Assembly: GCA_900545615.1 (NCBI GenBank)
Contig: UQZM01000017.1
Span: 1 to 33,762 of the forward strand
From: an uncultured Collinsella sp.
Lineage (GTDB): Bacteria; Actinomycetota; Coriobacteriia; Coriobacteriales; Coriobacteriaceae
Length of the DNA: 33,762 nucleotides
Direction of reading: 5' to 3'
How positions within the stretch are numbered: position 1 is the stretch's first letter; each line of letters starts with the position of its first letter. The notes under the pieces are model-generated. The model did no database searches. It was not told the DNA's origin and was given only the letters and a program-made list of their open reading frames with translations. Positions 24,726-31,978 of the stretch are shown here, piece by piece. Position numbers and translations under genes: made by a program.

Positions 24726-25349
24726 TTAACTGTTCTTCATGACAATCGAATCCACAACATCGGCCACATTCTCACAGCAGTCAGCGCAGTACTCCAGGAA
24801 GGCGTAGACGTCACGCCAAGCGATGACCTCGAGCGGATCCTTGCCGTTAACGTGCAGGTTGCGCATGGCGTTGATGTAGAGCTCGTCGGCCTCGGACTCG
24901 ATGGTGTTGATCTGGATGACCAGCTCGCGCAGCGTTTTGGACTTGCGGTAGTTGGGAAGCTCGACCATCAGGTCTTTCATGGCGCGGCAGGCGTCAGTCA
25001 CCTTGTGGGCGATGACGATGGCGTCGGGATGGATGCTCTGAATGTTGGTGAAGTAGACGCGCTGCACGACGCCCTCAATACGGTCGAGCACGGTGTCGAG
25101 CGCGCAGCTCATCAGATCCAGATCCTCGCGCTCGAGCGGGGTGATAAAGGCGGTGAGCAGGGCGTCTTCGAGCTCGTGGTGCTTCTTGTCTGCCGCATGC
25201 TCAATCGCATGCATCTTATTGAGCATGTCGTGAATCTGCGCGGGATCGAAGTTCTCAAAAATCTTGGTGAGCAGCTCTGCGGCCTGGACGGCGAGGTCGG
25301 CGCAAGCGACGTAGTTGTCAAAGTAGAACGAATCGGGTTTCTTTGCCAT
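24726..25349 (-). CDS. DUF47/PhoU-like regulator partner of PiT transporter
   Basis: A 207-aa all-helical protein of the DUF47 family (TIGR00153), distant relatives of PhoU usually encoded next to PiT phosphate permeases and thought to modulate them. Recognisable segments are FYFDNYVACADLAVQAAELL, HAIEHAADKKHHELEDALLTAFITPLEREDL (Glu/Asp metal-binding type), LDRIEGVVQRV and INTIESEADELY. AAAGGA lies 7 nt upstream of ATG 25349. It is the downstream gene of the pit pair, 67 bp after the permease, and is followed at once by the large inverted repeat. Confidence 0.9.
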   Translation of the reverse strand: MAKKPDSFYFDNYVACADLAVQAAELLTKIFENFDPAQIHDMLNKMHAIEHAADKKHHELEDALLTAFITPLEREDLDLMSCALDTVLDRIEGVVQRVYFTNIQSIHPDAIVIAHKVTDACRAMKDLMVELPNYRKSKTLRELVIQINTIESEADELYINAMRNLHVNGKDPLEVIAWRDVYAFLEYCADCCENVADVVDSIVMKNS

Positions 25350-25416
25350 GGGTGGGTCCTTTCGAGGCGAAGACGGGTGGGCGAAGTGTTGCGGTCCGGA
25401 TGGACGTTCGGTTTGA

Positions 25417-26466
25417 TTAGAGGAACATCATGAACAGCTTGGCCATGACAAAGCTGATGAGTCCGCAGGCGGGGAAGGTGAAGAACCAGGTGAACATCAT
25501 GTCCTTGACGACTCCGAAGTTGATGGCCGAGAGGCGCTTGACGGCACCGACGCCCATGATGGCGCAGGTCTTGATGTGTGTGGAGGACACGGGGATGCCG
25601 GTAAGGGTGGCAAGCAGCAGGTTCGCGGCGCCCGCGAGGTCGGCGGAGAAGCCCTGATACTTCTCGAGCTTAACCATGCTCTGGCCGACGGACTTGATGA
25701 TGCGCTCACCGCCCACGCTGGTACCGATACCCATAGTGGCCGAGCACAGCAGCATAATCCAGATGGGGATGCCGGCATCGCCGACGCTGGTCTGGCCGTT
25801 TGCGAAGGCCACGCCTAAAAAGAGCACGCCGATGAACTTCTGTCCATCCTGCGCGCCGTGCATAAAGCTCATGGCCGCAGCGCTCGCGATCTGAGCGTAT
25901 TTAAAGAAGACATTGGCACGTCGCCTGTTGGCGGCGGCGAAAAGAATCGAGACGAGTTTGCACAGGACCCAGCCCATGACAAAGCCCAGGCCGATGGAGA
26001 GCGCCAGGCCGTAGATGACCTTCATCCACTCGTGGACGTTGACGCTGCTCGCGCCGCCGAGGGCGATAGCGGCACCGGTCAGGCCGGCGATAAGGCTGTG
26101 GCTTTGCGAGGTGGGGATGCCAAAACGCGACGCTGTGGCGCCGTAGACGACGATGGAGAACAGGGCCGCGCACAGGCAGGCGAGCGCCATGGTGCTGTTT
26201 CCGCCAAAGTCGACGATATGCGAGATGGTATTGGCGACGCTCGCATTAAAGTGCGTCATGATGAGCACACCGAGGAAGTTGAATGCGGCGCTCATGAGAA
26301 TGGCGGCGCGGGCGGGCATGCAACGCGTAGTGACGCAGGTCGCGATGGCGTTGGGCGCGTCGGTCCATCCATTGACGAAGATGGCGCCGAGCGCGAGGAT
26401 CACGGTGACGGCAAGGACTGGGTTCGACACAATTTGGCCGAGGAAGGTTGAGAACGTTACGTCCAT
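25417..26466 (-). CDS. pit: Low-affinity inorganic phosphate transporter, PiT family
   Basis: A 349-aa membrane protein with about ten helices. Both halves carry the PiT signature: GWTDAPNAIATCVTTR near the N-terminus and the related IGTSVGGERIIKSVGQSM and GIPVSSTHIKTCAIMGVG in the second half. PiT proteins import phosphate as a metal-phosphate complex driven by protons. ATG 26466 has only a weak upstream purine stretch (GAGAAAG). Its 5' region contains a perfect AGGAGGTGAT ribosome-site sequence (26519-26528) that instead serves, if anything, a three-codon reading frame. It forms an operon with the DUF47 gene. Confidence 0.93.
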   Translation of the reverse strand: MDVTFSTFLGQIVSNPVLAVTVILALGAIFVNGWTDAPNAIATCVTTRCMPARAAILMSAAFNFLGVLIMTHFNASVANTISHIVDFGGNSTMALACLCAALFSIVVYGATASRFGIPTSQSHSLIAGLTGAAIALGGASSVNVHEWMKVIYGLALSIGLGFVMGWVLCKLVSILFAAANRRRANVFFKYAQIASAAAMSFMHGAQDGQKFIGVLFLGVAFANGQTSVGDAGIPIWIMLLCSATMGIGTSVGGERIIKSVGQSMVKLEKYQGFSADLAGAANLLLATLTGIPVSSTHIKTCAIMGVGAVKRLSAINFGVVKDMMFTWFFTFPACGLISFVMAKLFMMFL

Positions 26467-26575
26467 ATATGGGCTTTCTCGAAGTTTGCAGGCACGTTAC
26501 AAAAACATGATAAATCGTATCACCTCCTGCGGGTTTCTTTACCGAGTTCTGATGGGAGAAGTGAATTTTTTGGCA

Positions 26576-26592
26576 CTAATATTGAATATTAG
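26576..26592. promoter_or_regulatory. 17-bp palindrome between pit and a divergent gene
   Basis: CTAATATTGAATATTAG is a perfect dyad (8-bp arms, central G) in the intergenic region between divergent genes. It is AT-rich in a GC-rich genome and operator-like. On the plus strand TTGACC (26598-26603) lies just beyond it, with a weak TAACAC 17 bp later. The binding protein is unknown. Confidence 0.5.
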
Positions 26593-26681
26593 CCCTGTTG
26601 ACCGCGGGTGTTCTTTTTGCTAACACACCATGAGGACACGTGTGCGTGCCCCAACATCCCAAAACCACAGTCTGTTCGCTT

Positions 26682-26687
26682 TACAAT
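26682..26687 (+). promoter_or_regulatory. Possible -10 element (TACAAT)
   Basis: TACAAT lies 29 nt before ATG 26717. No -35 is visible at the standard spacing. Confidence 0.3.
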
Positions 26688-26716
26688 ATGCAAACATGCG
26701 TTCGATAATAGGAGGC

Positions 26717-27055
26717 ATGGAATATCGACAGACAGATGGCAAAACTCGGCGCGTGCACAAGCAGTATGTGGACGTCGTGGCTCGCATCCTCGCGGGCGGA
26801 CAGGTCGTGCCGGTCACCGTCTGCTGGGTCGACGGTCGTTGCTTTACGATTGACGAAATTATCTCGACCACCGGGTTTGGCCTGATGGTCCACGGCATCC
26901 GTACGGCAACCTATAAGGTGCGTTTTGGCGGGCACGCGACCGAGTTGTATCTGGAGGACCAGACGCGCGAGCGGGCGGACGGCTCGCAGGCACACGTGAT
27001 GCGTTGGTGGGTCTGGGCCTTTGATCGCACGCTCGAGGGCGAGCGCCGTAGGTAA
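26717..27055 (+). CDS. Conserved-looking small protein, function unknown
   Basis: A 112-aa protein I do not recognise with certainty. It begins MEYRQTDGKTRRVHKQYVDV and looks mainly beta-stranded: VVPVTVCWVDGRCFTIDEII, VRFGGHATELYLED and a Trp-rich end RWWVWAFDRTLEGERRR. The pattern of an aromatic Trp motif after a small beta sheet recalls DUF6504-type domains, but this is a weak resemblance. The start is odd: AGGAGG (26710-26715) is only 1 nt from ATG 26717. ATG 26696 and ATG 26630 are in frame upstream and would extend the protein. It stands alone between pit (divergent) and the Bax-inhibitor-like gene. Confidence 0.65.
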   Translation: MEYRQTDGKTRRVHKQYVDVVARILAGGQVVPVTVCWVDGRCFTIDEIISTTGFGLMVHGIRTATYKVRFGGHATELYLEDQTRERADGSQAHVMRWWVWAFDRTLEGERRR

Positions 27056-27073
27056 GGACGTACGGCATTCGGG

Positions 27074-27079
27074 TACAAT
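27074..27079 (+). promoter_or_regulatory. Possible -10 element before the Bax-inhibitor-like gene
   Basis: TACAAT preceded by GGG lies 55 nt before ATG 27135. It has no recognisable -35. Confidence 0.35.
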
Positions 27080-27134
27080 GACAGGAATCTTGTCAGCTAC
27101 TGCGCTGTCGCGGCGCTTTTGAAAGGACGAAATT

Positions 27135-27830
27135 ATGAACGATATTCAGGGCTATCAGAACGGCCCCATCGAAACCGGCGCAAGCCGTGCCAAGGAGATG
27201 TCGCCGCGTGCGTATAATCTTGCCATGTCTGCCCTCATCTTCTTGGGCTTTTGTGCCATGGGCGTCGGTGCTTACTTTACGAGCACCATGTCGTTTGCGC
27301 GCATGATGATGAGCGGGGCTGCCCTACCGCTGGTTTTTGGCTCGTTTATTTTGACCATCGTCGGCATGGTCATGATGTCGGCCGCCGCCAGCAAGCAGTC
27401 CGTGGGCCTGTCCCTTGTGGGCTACGTAATCTTTGCGAGCACCTTTGGCCTGACCGCGTCGTTTGGCCTTGCCAACTACGACCTGCCCACCATCAACACT
27501 GCCTTTATCGCCACGGCCGCCATCACCTTTGTCTTTGGCGCCTTGGGCGTGACGTTCCCCAAGTTTTTCCAGCGCGTATATGGCATCGGTTTTGGCATTC
27601 TGCTCGCTACTATTCTGGTTGAGATCGTGCTGATGTTCATGGGCGTCTCACAGACCATCACCGATCTGATCGTGATCGTGGTGTTCGCCGGCTTTATTGG
27701 CTACGACACCTATGTTGCCACGACGGTGCCGCCTACGCTGCCCAACGCCGTGCTCATGGCGTCCAATCTGTTCGTGGATATTATCAACGTGTTCCTGCGC
27801 ATTCTGAACATCCTCGGCCGTCGCGACTAG
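27135..27830 (+). CDS. Bax inhibitor-1 / YccA family membrane protein
   Basis: A 231-aa protein with seven predicted membrane helices after a 25-residue polar N-terminus. The C-terminal signature is typical of the family: VFAGFIGYDTYVATTVPPTL, then LFVDIINVFLRILNILGRRD, which contains the Asp residues of the putative pH-sensing/ion-leak site. Bacterial BI-1 (TMBIM) proteins act as pH-dependent calcium leak channels or as modulators of FtsH; the role here is not known. AAAGGA precedes ATG 27135. It is monocistronic, with a terminator 46 bp after the stop. Confidence 0.88.
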   Translation: MNDIQGYQNGPIETGASRAKEMSPRAYNLAMSALIFLGFCAMGVGAYFTSTMSFARMMMSGAALPLVFGSFILTIVGMVMMSAAASKQSVGLSLVGYVIFASTFGLTASFGLANYDLPTINTAFIATAAITFVFGALGVTFPKFFQRVYGIGFGILLATILVEIVLMFMGVSQTITDLIVIVVFAGFIGYDTYVATTVPPTLPNAVLMASNLFVDIINVFLRILNILGRRD

Positions 27831-27876
27831 TGGCGAATTGCGGCGGTGCTTGCCGTACGTGCAAATCGATGCGAAA

Positions 27877-27902
27877 GGCGGTCCTTCGGGGCCGTCTTTT
27901 TT
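27877..27902 (+). terminator. Intrinsic terminator after the Bax-inhibitor-like gene
   Basis: GGCGGTCC (27877-27884) pairs with GGGCCGTC (27889-27896), with two G-U pairs, around a TTCG tetraloop, followed by six T. Confidence 0.9.
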
Positions 27903-27968
27903 GTACGCGGCGGGGTATCATGGATGGGAAAAGCCGATAGCGGCAGAGACCGAGAAAGGTGACCACTT

Positions 27969-29090
27969 ATGGCAGACGTCGACAACAGGAACCGTAACCG
28001 CAGGTCCAACCGAGCGGGTCAGCCCAATCCCAAGCGCGAGGCCCGTGCCAAGGCCGCCGAGCGTCACGTGGCAACTGTGTCCGAAGCGTGCGCCAAGGAT
28101 ATCGAGCGTTCGCTTGCCGGCGTGTGCGAGTTCGATGGTATGCCTGCCGGTTTTGTCGCGGCGATGAAGGCCAAGGTTCAGAGTGCTGTGGCCGCCGAAG
28201 AACAGGTTGCCGAGGACGTCGAGGGCGCGGAGGCTGCCGAGACCGAGACGGCGCCCGAGACCGAGGCAGCGCCTGAGCCTGCCGAGGAAATCGCCGAAGC
28301 TGAGTCCGCGCCTGCTGAGGAGCCCGCTCCGGTTCTGCCTGAGGTCACCGTGCTCGATGCCTCCGCCACGCAGGCCATCCTGGACAACGGTCGTGGCTAT
28401 GCGCAGTTCTGCGACATGGCCGTGCTCGCCTTTGCCTCGTTCACCAACCCGGGCGGTGGCTACATCCAGGGCTATCTGGGCCAGGAGGCCACGCTGTGCG
28501 CCGATTCGTATCTGTACAACGTTCTCGATAAGCAGCGCAAATGGTACGGCGAGAACCGTCGCCGCAACATCAACTGCGAGCTTTACCGCAACCGTGCGCT
28601 GGTGGTGCCTGCGGTGCGCTTCGACCGCAACCACGTGCATGCATACGCCGACGTGATCGTGGCCGCCGCGCCCAACGTTAAGCGCGCCCGCCAGGAGTAT
28701 CGCGTGAGCGACGATGCTCTGCTGGACGCCCTGCGCGACCGCATTCGCTTTGTGCTTGCCATCTGCGACGAGCTGGGTCGCGAGAAGCTCGTACTGGGCG
28801 CTTGGGGCTGCGACAACAACGGCTTTGACGCCGAGGCCGTGGCCGAGCTCTTCCGCAAGGAGCTCGCGTCGGGCGACTTTAAGGTCAAGCAAGTCTTCTT
28901 TGCCGTGCCTTCTACGCGCTGGGATGAGGATTTTGCCAAGTTCGAGCACGTGCTGGCAAACTTCCCCGAGCGCAACGAGGAGTCCTATGCCCAGGTTGCC
29001 GCTCGCGCTGCGGCAGCTCGCGCCGCCGAGCAGACCCAGGCTGCTACCGAGGATGATGAGGACGAGGACGATTGGCGCAAGTACCTGTAA
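27969..29090 (+). CDS. TIGR02452 / microbial PARG-domain-like protein with altered QEE motif
   Basis: A 373-aa protein. Residues 1-75 are basic then helical; 77-122 is a disordered run of Ala, Glu and Pro; the catalytic-like domain runs about 125-345; the tail is acidic (EDDEDEDD). The macrodomain signature of microbial poly(ADP-ribose) glycohydrolases is visible as FTNPGGGYIQGYLGQEATL: GGG at 162-164, seven residues, then Gln172-Glu173-Ala174. In active enzymes the motif is QEE and the second Glu is catalytic; here it is Ala. YRNRALVVPAVRFDR and LGAWGCDNNGFDAEAVAELF also fit the family. It may bind ADP-ribose without hydrolysing it, or use another residue. AAAGGTGA precedes ATG 27969. Confidence 0.82.
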   Translation: MADVDNRNRNRRSNRAGQPNPKREARAKAAERHVATVSEACAKDIERSLAGVCEFDGMPAGFVAAMKAKVQSAVAAEEQVAEDVEGAEAAETETAPETEAAPEPAEEIAEAESAPAEEPAPVLPEVTVLDASATQAILDNGRGYAQFCDMAVLAFASFTNPGGGYIQGYLGQEATLCADSYLYNVLDKQRKWYGENRRRNINCELYRNRALVVPAVRFDRNHVHAYADVIVAAAPNVKRARQEYRVSDDALLDALRDRIRFVLAICDELGREKLVLGAWGCDNNGFDAEAVAELFRKELASGDFKVKQVFFAVPSTRWDEDFAKFEHVLANFPERNEESYAQVAARAAAARAAEQTQAATEDDEDEDDWRKYL

Positions 29091-29115
29091 TTGGTACGTG
29101 CTGACAGATGGGTCG

Positions 29116-29149
29116 AGCCGGCGGGAGAGGCTGCTTCCGTCGGCTTTTT
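29116..29149 (+). terminator. Intrinsic terminator after the PARG-like gene
   Basis: AGCCGGCGG (29116-29124) pairs with CCGTCGGCT (29137-29145), with one G-U pair and a 12-nt loop, followed by a T run to 29149. It lies only 20 bp before the next start codon. Confidence 0.85.
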
Positions 29150-29168
29150 ACTGAGCGAGGGGCTTACG

Positions 29169-29828
29169 ATGAAAAACGTTCTATGCTTTGGCGACAGCAA
29201 CACCTATGGTTACGATCCGGCGGGCATGCGCGACGGCACCGCGGTGCGCTATGCGCAGGATGTGCGCTGGTGCGGCGTGGCCCAACGTGACTTAGGCGAG
29301 GGCTGGCATGTAATTGAAGAAGGCCTCAACGGCCGCACGACGGTACGCGACGACATGTGCCATCTGGACACCAATCTTAACGGCATCCGCGCACTTCCGA
29401 TGCTGCTCGAGGCCCATAAGCCGCTGGACGCCATTGTGATCATGCTGGGCACCAACGACTGTAAGACGGTCTTTAACGTGACAGCTTCCGATATCGCCCG
29501 TGGCGCCATGGCGCTGATTCGCGCCGTCCGCGCGTTTCCGTGGACCGACGCTGCGCCTTGTCCGCGCATTCTGCTGATGGCGCCTATCAAGATCAAGCCG
29601 CAAATCGCCGATGTATATATGACCGATTTTGACGAGCGTTCCGTCGAGGCCTCGGAGCATTTTGGCGAGTACTACGCACATGTGGCTGAGCAGTTTGGCT
29701 GCGACTTTTTGAATGCCGCCGACTTTGCCGAGCCGGGCGATATCGACTATCTGCATATGATGCCCGAAAGCCACGAGAGCTTGGGACATGCCGTGGCGGC
29801 CAAGCTCCAAGAGATGCTCGGTGAGTAG
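29169..29828 (+). CDS. SGNH/GDSL-family hydrolase (arylesterase-like)
   Basis: A 219-aa serine hydrolase. Block I is LCFGDSNTYGYDP with the nucleophile Ser in GDSN; block II Gly is in EEGLNGRTT; block III is MLGTNDCK with the oxyanion Asn; block V is DIDYLHMMPESHESLGH, supplying Asp and His. This layout matches arylesterase/acyl-CoA thioesterase-like SGNH proteins. The substrate cannot be told from sequence. There is no signal peptide, so it is probably cytoplasmic. ATG 29169 has GAGGGG upstream. It is the last chromosomal-type gene before the integrated element. Confidence 0.9.
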   Translation: MKNVLCFGDSNTYGYDPAGMRDGTAVRYAQDVRWCGVAQRDLGEGWHVIEEGLNGRTTVRDDMCHLDTNLNGIRALPMLLEAHKPLDAIVIMLGTNDCKTVFNVTASDIARGAMALIRAVRAFPWTDAAPCPRILLMAPIKIKPQIADVYMTDFDERSVEASEHFGEYYAHVAEQFGCDFLNAADFAEPGDIDYLHMMPESHESLGHAVAAKLQEMLGE

Positions 29829-29834
29829 CACGGC

Positions 29835-29879
29835 CCCAAACCACCGCAAAGGTGCCTGTCCCCTTTGCGGTGGTTTGGG
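29835..29879. repeat. 18-bp perfect inverted repeat at the element border
   Basis: CCCAAACCACCGCAAAGG (29835-29852) is repeated perfectly inverted at 29862-29879, with the 9-nt loop TGCCTGTCC. No T run follows on either strand. The arm/loop junction, on the minus strand GGGGACAGGCACC, resembles short palindromes that I recall as dispersed repeats in other genomes (unverified). It lies 7 bp after the SGNH hydrolase gene and 67 bp before the integrase end. Confidence 0.8.
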
Positions 29880-29945
29880 CTGCGAATCTTAATACTGCCA
29901 CAACTAACTGCGTGCCATCTACCTGCGGCTTTGCGGGGGAATATC

Positions 29946-31073
29946 CTAACTTATCCCAAGCACGTCGAAGACGGCGCGGACGACCTGCTCGGCGGTGGGG
30001 CGGATATAGTGCCGTCCCGACACGCCGGGGAGGGCGTGGCCCATCAGCATCTCGATGAGGTCCCACGGCAGGCGAAGCTCGACCTCCGCTATCGTACGCC
30101 ATGAGTTGCGGAGGTTCGACCACGGGATGTGCTCGATGCCGCGGGCGGCGCAGAGTTTCCGCCAACGGTCGTTGCAAATGCTCCGGTTCATGGGCAGCCC
30201 GTCGCCCCGATCGCTCAGCCACTCGCGGCCCTCGGCGGCGCGCGAGGCCGCTATCTCGACAAGGCGGTCGGCGGCCTGCGGCAGGATCACGACGGTACGG
30301 GCGGACTTGGCGGTCTTGAGGGCGCCCACCGGCTCGGTGCCGGACTGCTGCATCTGGCGGCAGATGTCGGCGGAGGCGAGGACGGTGCCGCTACGCTCCC
30401 AGCGCAGCACCTCCTCGGTGCGCACGCCCAGCGACTCGCCTGAGCGGCAGGAGCCGAAGCACGCGAGAATGAACGCGGGCTCCAGGGGGTTGCCGCGCAG
30501 TGCGTCAAGGACGCCCAGAGCCTCGTCGAGGGTATAGACGCGCTTTGAGCGCTCGCGGGTCTTGCGGGTGGGCATGGTGTACCTGACGCTGGCGGCGAAC
30601 GGGTCGAGCGGCAGGCGGATGAAGGTCGAGACGCAGGCGTAGACCTTGCGCAGGGTGAGCAGGGCGGTGTCGGCGGTGGCGGCGGGCAGCGTCAGCAGCC
30701 AGTCCTGCAGCTCGACGGCGCGGAGCTGGTCGACGGGCGCCTGTCCCCAGCGGGGTCCGACGTAGTTCTTCCACGAGCGCAGCACGAGGTCGCGGGTGTT
30801 GGGGGCGAGCGTCCCCGCCTCGACCTGTGCGGCCATCTTGGGGACGAGCCACGTCTCGTAGGCCTTGGCTATGGTGGGCACGGGCGCGTCGTCGGCGTGC
30901 TCGACGTGGATGCGGTCGAGTTCCGCGCACGCCTCGCGGTAGGTGCCGTACACGGTCTTGGTCTTGCGCCTGCGGCCCTGCGGCGTGTTCTGCATCCAGC
31001 GCAGGACGTACTTCTTGCCGCGCCTCATCTCGGTCACGGAGCCCCAGACGCGGCGGCGCTGCTTCTTTGTCAT
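29946..31073 (-). CDS. Tyrosine-type site-specific integrase
   Basis: A 375-aa phage-type integrase. An arm-binding region (about 1-60) is followed by a SAM-like core-binding domain (64-165) and the catalytic domain (175-375). Active-site residues visible are Arg210 (CFGSCRSGESLGV), Lys253/256 (ALKTAKSART), Arg322, His346 (LMGHALPG) and the nucleophile Tyr356 (GRHYIRP). The usual HxxR box reads SNLR (Ser319 in place of His), so one conserved position differs. ATG 31073 has no clear ribosome site, and a structured leader lies before it. The 66 bp between its end and the hairpin at 29879 probably hold the left attachment site, which cannot be defined without the other end. Confidence 0.92.
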   Translation of the reverse strand: MTKKQRRRVWGSVTEMRRGKKYVLRWMQNTPQGRRRKTKTVYGTYREACAELDRIHVEHADDAPVPTIAKAYETWLVPKMAAQVEAGTLAPNTRDLVLRSWKNYVGPRWGQAPVDQLRAVELQDWLLTLPAATADTALLTLRKVYACVSTFIRLPLDPFAASVRYTMPTRKTRERSKRVYTLDEALGVLDALRGNPLEPAFILACFGSCRSGESLGVRTEEVLRWERSGTVLASADICRQMQQSGTEPVGALKTAKSARTVVILPQAADRLVEIAASRAAEGREWLSDRGDGLPMNRSICNDRWRKLCAARGIEHIPWSNLRNSWRTIAEVELRLPWDLIEMLMGHALPGVSGRHYIRPTAEQVVRAVFDVLGIS

Positions 31074-31213
31074 ATAATCAGATCCGTTCAGATCGCGGGC
31101 TTATTCTCCGTTTCGCCCGGTTCTGACTCCGGCCCCGTCTCACGTTCCAAAGTGCAGGGGCCGTCTCCTTAGTCTCGGGTCCTCGGCATCAGCCTGCGGT
31201 CCCGAGATTTTTT
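31073..31213 (+). ncRNA. Candidate small RNA with terminator, divergent from integrase
   Basis: A perfect TATAAT (31073-31078) opens a stretch of about 130 nt with no reading frame. It contains three stems: CGGGC/GCCCG (31096-31100 with 31115-31119); GGCCCC/GGGGCC with an inner CAC/GTG (31131-31136 with 31157-31162); and a terminator at 31173-31213 with six T. No plus-strand gene lies upstream that would need this terminator. No good -35 is visible. The same structures read on the minus strand would form a leader for the integrase mRNA, so direction is uncertain. Confidence 0.35.
31173..31213 (+). terminator. Intrinsic terminator on the plus strand
   Basis: TCTCGGG (31173-31179) pairs with CCCGAGA (31201-31207), with two further G-C pairs after one mismatch, followed by TTTTTT (31208-31213). 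Confidence 0.7.
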
Positions 31214-31221
31214 GCTTTCAT
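31189..31221 (-). CDS. Possible leader peptide upstream of integrase
   Basis: ATG 31221 lies 8 nt after a strong GGAGG (complement of 31230-31234), within GGGAGGTG, and encodes only MKAKNLGTAG before a stop (ATG 31227 would add two residues). Such a good ribosome site before a 10-codon frame, followed by stems ahead of the integrase, resembles a leader peptide, or the remnant of an excisionase gene, which would be expected here. Confidence 0.25.
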   Translation of the reverse strand: MKAKNLGTAG

Positions 31222-31345
31222 GGGCATCACCTCCCTAGATGTAGGCGCATGGAATCTCGCCCCTTACGGTCGATTTGGGCCTGAACGGGGCGGCCTTTTC
31301 TGTCTTAGTTCGGCCGCGGCTCCCAATCTCCACAACGTGTTCGGT

Positions 31346-31978
31346 TTACATTTCGCTGCGATGGGGCGATAATCGGGATAGCTCATCCACCGTGTGTGTG
31401 AAGGAGTCCTCTGGAGGCGCCCAAACAGCGCCTCCTGCTTTTTCGGCGTGGTTTCTCGCCATCTCGCGTTCAATCATCTTCCTGCTGTGGTCGTTGTCGA
31501 CGTAATACGCGGTTATCAGCAGGCAGTAGTGCTCTCTCGGCTCGAATACGACAATGTAGCTCTCTTCCTCAAGGTAAAACTTAATCCGTTCCCTTATCTG
31601 GGTGCCATTGCGGCTCTTCCTTGCGCGATGCTCCGCCTTCCAGGCTATAACGCCTCCGCAGCCGGGACTGTTGGGGCACCTTTCAGCATTCTCGATGAAC
31701 GCCTTCGGCCATCTGATGCGCCTGCACCTTTCGAGATCTGGCACACGGTCCTCTGGCAGACCCGACTTATGATCGTAGTCCCTGCAGGTAAGGTGCCAAA
31801 AGGCTTCGGCTCGTCCCTCCAGCATGGGCTGGTACCGTATCTTTACCGGTTTCCCGTGGTAGACGGGCCTGCCCTCGATGAAATCACGCCTGAACACGCT
31901 GTAGACAAGAGCGTCGTATTCGCTCCAGGGACGCGAGCTGTCCCTTTCGACTAGGGGCGGTATCCAACAGCAGTTCAT
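31346..31978 (-). CDS. Small accessory protein paired with DUF3800 protein
   Basis: A 210-aa protein without a domain I can name firmly. It starts MNCCWIPPLVERD, contains RVPDLERCRRIRWPKAFIEN and a Cys-containing loop ERCPNSPGCGG (possibly metal binding), and ends with RERIKFYLEEESYIVVFEPR followed by EHYCLLITAYYVDNDHSRKM. That last beta-rich stretch resembles the C-terminal part of RelE-like or PBECR-type nuclease domains (weak inference). From memory, proteins of this shape recur next to DUF3800 genes, unverified. Its ATG overlaps the DUF3800 stop by 4 bp (ATGA), indicating tight co-translation. No membrane segments. Confidence 0.8.
   Translation of the reverse strand: MNCCWIPPLVERDSSRPWSEYDALVYSVFRRDFIEGRPVYHGKPVKIRYQPMLEGRAEAFWHLTCRDYDHKSGLPEDRVPDLERCRRIRWPKAFIENAERCPNSPGCGGVIAWKAEHRARKSRNGTQIRERIKFYLEEESYIVVFEPREHYCLLITAYYVDNDHSRKMIEREMARNHAEKAGGAVWAPPEDSFTHTVDELSRLSPHRSEM

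Noticed and set aside
29835..29879. Calling the 18-bp inverted repeat an intrinsic terminator of the SGNH hydrolase gene
   Set aside because: No T run follows the stem on either strand, so it is listed as a repeat instead.
31264..31473. A 69-codon minus-strand frame overlapping the end of the DUF3800 partner gene
   Set aside because: It is out of frame with the partner gene, overlaps its 3' end and has no ribosome site or motif.
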